Assembly: GCF_031846345.1 (NCBI RefSeq)
Contig: NZ_JAVRHX010000006.1
Coordinates: 1 to 64,000 of the forward strand
Reading direction: 5' to 3'
Length of the DNA stretch: 64,000 bases
Origin: Glaciecola petra
Lineage (GTDB): Bacteria; Pseudomonadota; Gammaproteobacteria; Enterobacterales; Alteromonadaceae
Shown here piece by piece: positions 61,598-64,000 of the stretch. Within the stretch, counting starts at the first letter, position 1; the number at the start of each line of letters is the position of its first letter. Below the pieces are notes generated by a model that worked only from the letters and a program-made list of their open reading frames with translations, did not search any database and had not been told where the DNA came from. The position numbers and the translations under genes are program-made.

Positions 61598-61608
61598 GGA
61601 GAAACGAT

Positions 61609-64000
61609 ATGTCACTTACCTTGGATATTAAATATGCGGCGCGTTTATTGAGTAAAAAACCGAGTTTTACTGCCTTAACTGTTGCTATTGTTGCTGTAGG
61701 TTTAGGTTTAACCCTTTACACTTTTTCTTTACTTAACAGCTTATTATTTTCACCTTTAAGTTTTGCCGATAATAAACCTATCTTCGCAGTAGAAGGCTTT
61801 TATGATCATACGCATTTGTCTCGACGTCCATTAATGGCCTTCGATGCATATAATTTACAACAAAATAATGCCATTTTTGAAGAAATGGGTTTTTATCAAG
61901 AAGGCACAACATTTGTAGGTGGACCCGACGAGGGTCTACGCAAGTTCAATTCAAGTTACGTAACAGCAAATATGTTCACTTTTACAGACATACAGCCGAT
62001 TCTTGGTCGTGTTTTGCAAGAGGAAGATCATTTTGAGGGGGCTGAAGCTGTATTGGTGTTAGGTTTCGACATGTGGCAAAACTATTTCAACGGTGACCCA
62101 AATATTATCGACCAAATCGTACCCATTGATGGAGCTGACCCTGCGCGTGTTGTGGGTGTTATGCCTGAAGGTTTTGGTTTTCCTGCTATAGCGCAAATGT
62201 GGCAGCCCTTGTCACAAGATGTGGTAGCACCAACACAACGCAACTATGGTTGGGTATATGGGTTTGCCAAACTAAAAGACGGAGTGAGCTTGTCTCAAGC
62301 AGAAGTCTCTTTGAATGAAAAAAGTCGTGAAATAGCAGCAAGTTTGACTGATGATTTTAATTGGTTGATACCCGATAATAACCTTTATTTTTCTATCGAA
62401 CCCATTAAAAAAGCAAATATCACTCAATACTATGGCATGTTTATCGCCTTGTTTATTGTTGTATTTTTGATATTGCTGTTGGCCTGCATCAACGTTGGTA
62501 ATTTATTATTAGCGCGTGTCAATGAACGTATTAAAGAGGTTGCCATTAGAGTTGCCCTTGGTGTGCCGCGTAAGCGTTTAGTTTTACAAATGCTTTGGGA
62601 AAGTATCTTTATCTGTTTATTAGGCGGTTTTTTAGCAATTTTGCTAGCAGGTTGGGGTTTAGATATCACTAATCATGTTTTTGATAGTGCATACGAAGTC
62701 GACAACCTTAAACCCTTTTGGTGGGTTGTTGCCTTAGATTCTGACGCATTAGTAGCCCTCGCTATTGCAATAATCGCAATGGTTTTGATTACAGGGTTTA
62801 TTCCTGCATGGAAGTCCTTAAATGGTGATTTTAATTCCGTGTTGCGGGATGGTACCCGAGGTGCATTAGGCAAAAAGGCTGCGAATGTATCGAGAGTATT
62901 AGTTATCTCTGAAATTTTATTGTCATGTGTTGTACTGGTTATGGCAACTATTCTTTTGGTATCGAGTTATTCAGCTGGGAATGCAGACTACGGCGTTAAC
63001 ACAAGTAAACGATTAACCGCGCAAATACAACTTTCACCAAGCGATTTTCCAGTCCGTTGGGATACGGAATTTGAGTTTGAGGACCGCCAAATTCGGACAA
63101 AATTCTATTATGATCTGAAGACCGAATTAGAAAATAATCAAAATGTTGAAGCAGCTATATATATGTCGCAGTTGCCAGGAACAGGTGGTGGCACCAGCTA
63201 TTTTGAAATTGAAGGCCAAAAGGCTGAGGTGCTAAACGAAAACCCTTACAGTAATAATGAGGCTGTATCGAGTGGTTCTTGGCACGCATTAGATATGCAA
63301 ATTGTGCAAGGGCGTGACTTTGACTACCGAGACGTAGGATTAGAGGTCGACAGCATCATTATTAATGAATCTATTGCCAGAGACTTTTTTCCGGATGGTG
63401 ACGCAATTGGTCAAAGGGTTCGCCGAGCACGAGAAGAAGATTATGAAGGGGGTTGGAGCACAATTGTTGGCGTTGTATCAGATTCATTTCATGGCACAAC
63501 TATGGATTTTTCAAGTGCTTCCTACAATTCTTACCACCCAATGGATAACTGGGGGCCTTTCAGCATCATGATGGCAATGCATTATAGAGGTACGCAAGCA
63601 GAAGCTCAGCAAATTCTCTTTGATACCGTCAACAAGGTTAATCCCAATGTCGGTGTGTTTCATGTTCAGTCATATGATGCACTTATTAAGAAACCGATGA
63701 TCTTAATATCTGCAGTCAGTAAAATTTTCTTACTATGTGGCGTAGTGGCAGCATTCTTGGCAGCGTCTGGCATATATGCAGTAGCTGCAAATAGTGTGCA
63801 ACAACGCACTCAAGAAATTGGGGTACGCAGGGCGCTAGGTTCGTCAGATGGAAAAATTCTCAGTTTATTTATGACCCAAGCTAGTTGGCAATTACTATTG
63901 GGTATTGCCTGTGGTGTAGGCATATCAATATGGTTATTAAGTTTAATGGCTCAAACCATGATATTTAGTCAAAGTAGCTACTTAATAGCCATGCTTGGTA
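61609..64000 (+). CDS. MacB/FtsX-type ABC permease (3' end outside the window)
   Basis: The reading frame is open from ATG 61609 to the right edge (797 codons without a stop), with AAGGAG upstream. Two MacB_PCD/FtsX repeats are seen: an N-terminal helix (about 20-45), a periplasmic region (about 50-260), a helix group around TQYYGMFIALFIVVFLILLLACINVGNLLLARVNERIKEVAIRVALGVPRKRLV, then an FtsX core and a second periplasmic region, and a second helix group starting around ISAVSKIFLLCGVVAAFLAASGIYAVAANSVQQRTQEIGVRRALGSS. This duplicated layout fits the ADOP-like permeases. Confidence 0.92.
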   Translation, partial: MSLTLDIKYAARLLSKKPSFTALTVAIVAVGLGLTLYTFSLLNSLLFSPLSFADNKPIFAVEGFYDHTHLSRRPLMAFDAYNLQQNNAIFEEMGFYQEGTTFVGGPDEGLRKFNSSYVTANMFTFTDIQPILGRVLQEEDHFEGAEAVLVLGFDMWQNYFNGDPNIIDQIVPIDGADPARVVGVMPEGFGFPAIAQMWQPLSQDVVAPTQRNYGWVYGFAKLKDGVSLSQAEVSLNEKSREIAASLTDDFNWLIPDNNLYFSIEPIKKANITQYYGMFIALFIVVFLILLLACINVGNLLLARVNERIKEVAIRVALGVPRKRLVLQMLWESIFICLLGGFLAILLAGWGLDITNHVFDSAYEVDNLKPFWWVVALDSDALVALAIAIIAMVLITGFIPAWKSLNGDFNSVLRDGTRGALGKKAANVSRVLVISEILLSCVVLVMATILLVSSYSAGNADYGVNTSKRLTAQIQLSPSDFPVRWDTEFEFEDRQIRTKFYYDLKTELENNQNVEAAIYMSQLPGTGGGTSYFEIEGQKAEVLNENPYSNNEAVSSGSWHALDMQIVQGRDFDYRDVGLEVDSIIINESIARDFFPDGDAIGQRVRRAREEDYEGGWSTIVGVVSDSFHGTTMDFSSASYNSYHPMDNWGPFSIMMAMHYRGTQAEAQQILFDTVNKVNPNVGVFHVQSYDALIKKPMILISAVSKIFLLCGVVAAFLAASGIYAVAANSVQQRTQEIGVRRALGSSDGKILSLFMTQASWQLLLGIACGVGISIWLLSLMAQTMIFSQSSYLIAMLG

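Noticed and set aside
1..64000. Search for rRNA, tRNA, CRISPR, insertion sequences, integrases or prophage genes
   Set aside because: None was recognised by reading; short RNA genes without strong signature could have been missed.

Overview
The window reads as a chromosomal segment of an AT-rich marine gammaproteobacterium, most likely of the Alteromonadales (Alteromonadaceae such as Paraglaciecola, Aliiglaciecola or relatives). This rests on protein style (a large TonB-dependent receptor with an acidic N-terminus, several secreted S9, M24 and M28 peptidases, a variant PEP-CTERM tail), on Gram-negative envelope systems (RND efflux, TRAP transport, RoxA, SirB2), and on REPIN-like intergenic palindromes. 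No rRNA, tRNA, CRISPR array, insertion sequence or phage module was seen. The last gene runs off the right edge.

Layout. 1-5 kb: a REPIN-like repeat, a SirB2 membrane protein, a secreted amidohydrolase, a membrane-anchored unknown and a secreted M28 peptidase. 5-10 kb: B12-dependent ethanolamine ammonia-lyase on the minus strand, with eutB and eutC separated by a LamG/PEP-CTERM surface protein; a TerB-like gene overlaps eutB, and an M24 peptidase lies upstream. 10.4-13.8 kb: a divergent sulfide/persulfide module (rhodanese and TauE/SafE on minus; persulfide dioxygenase-like hydrolase, two YeeE/YedE halves and a BigR/SqrR-type ArsR repressor on plus), with an AT-rich palindrome in the divergent promoter. 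A second REPIN-like copy follows. 14-25.4 kb: a divergent hexuronate locus with a GntR regulator and uxuA on minus, and a beta-helix protein, kduI, kduD-like, uxaC, uxuB and a TRAP transporter on plus. It should convert unsaturated uronates and D-glucuronate to 2-keto-3-deoxygluconate.

25.5-38.8 kb: a lipoprotein prolyl oligopeptidase, a secreted unknown, MipA/OmpV, O-acetylhomoserine sulfhydrylase, ArfB, a TonB-dependent receptor followed by an S9 peptidase, and the ribosomal oxygenase RoxA. 38.8-44.6 kb (all minus): small membrane proteins, a VOC/DUF4199/LuxR-type trio that looks Bacteroidota-like, a D-aminoacylase-type amidohydrolase, YiaA, and a DUF2145 protein with a secreted partner. 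44.8-50.5 kb (plus): an XRE regulator, an internally duplicated PepSY protein ending in a 2Fe-2S domain, an ECF sigma factor with an anti-sigma-like protein and an exported coiled-coil protein, and a nitrilase-family hydrolase. 50.5-57 kb (minus): a second M24 peptidase and a tetR-adaptor-RND efflux operon with a palindromic operator over its promoter. 57-64 kb: a periplasmic TonB_C-like protein, a zincin-like CLCA_X/LPD1-type protein, and a MacAB-like ABC operon preceded by a consensus sigma-54 promoter.

The strongest leads for new biology are the PepSY-ferredoxin protein beside the ECF operon, the unassigned beta-helix protein at the head of the uronate operon, the sigma-54-driven ABC system, and the REPIN-like repeats. 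All functions are read from sequence patterns without database searches.
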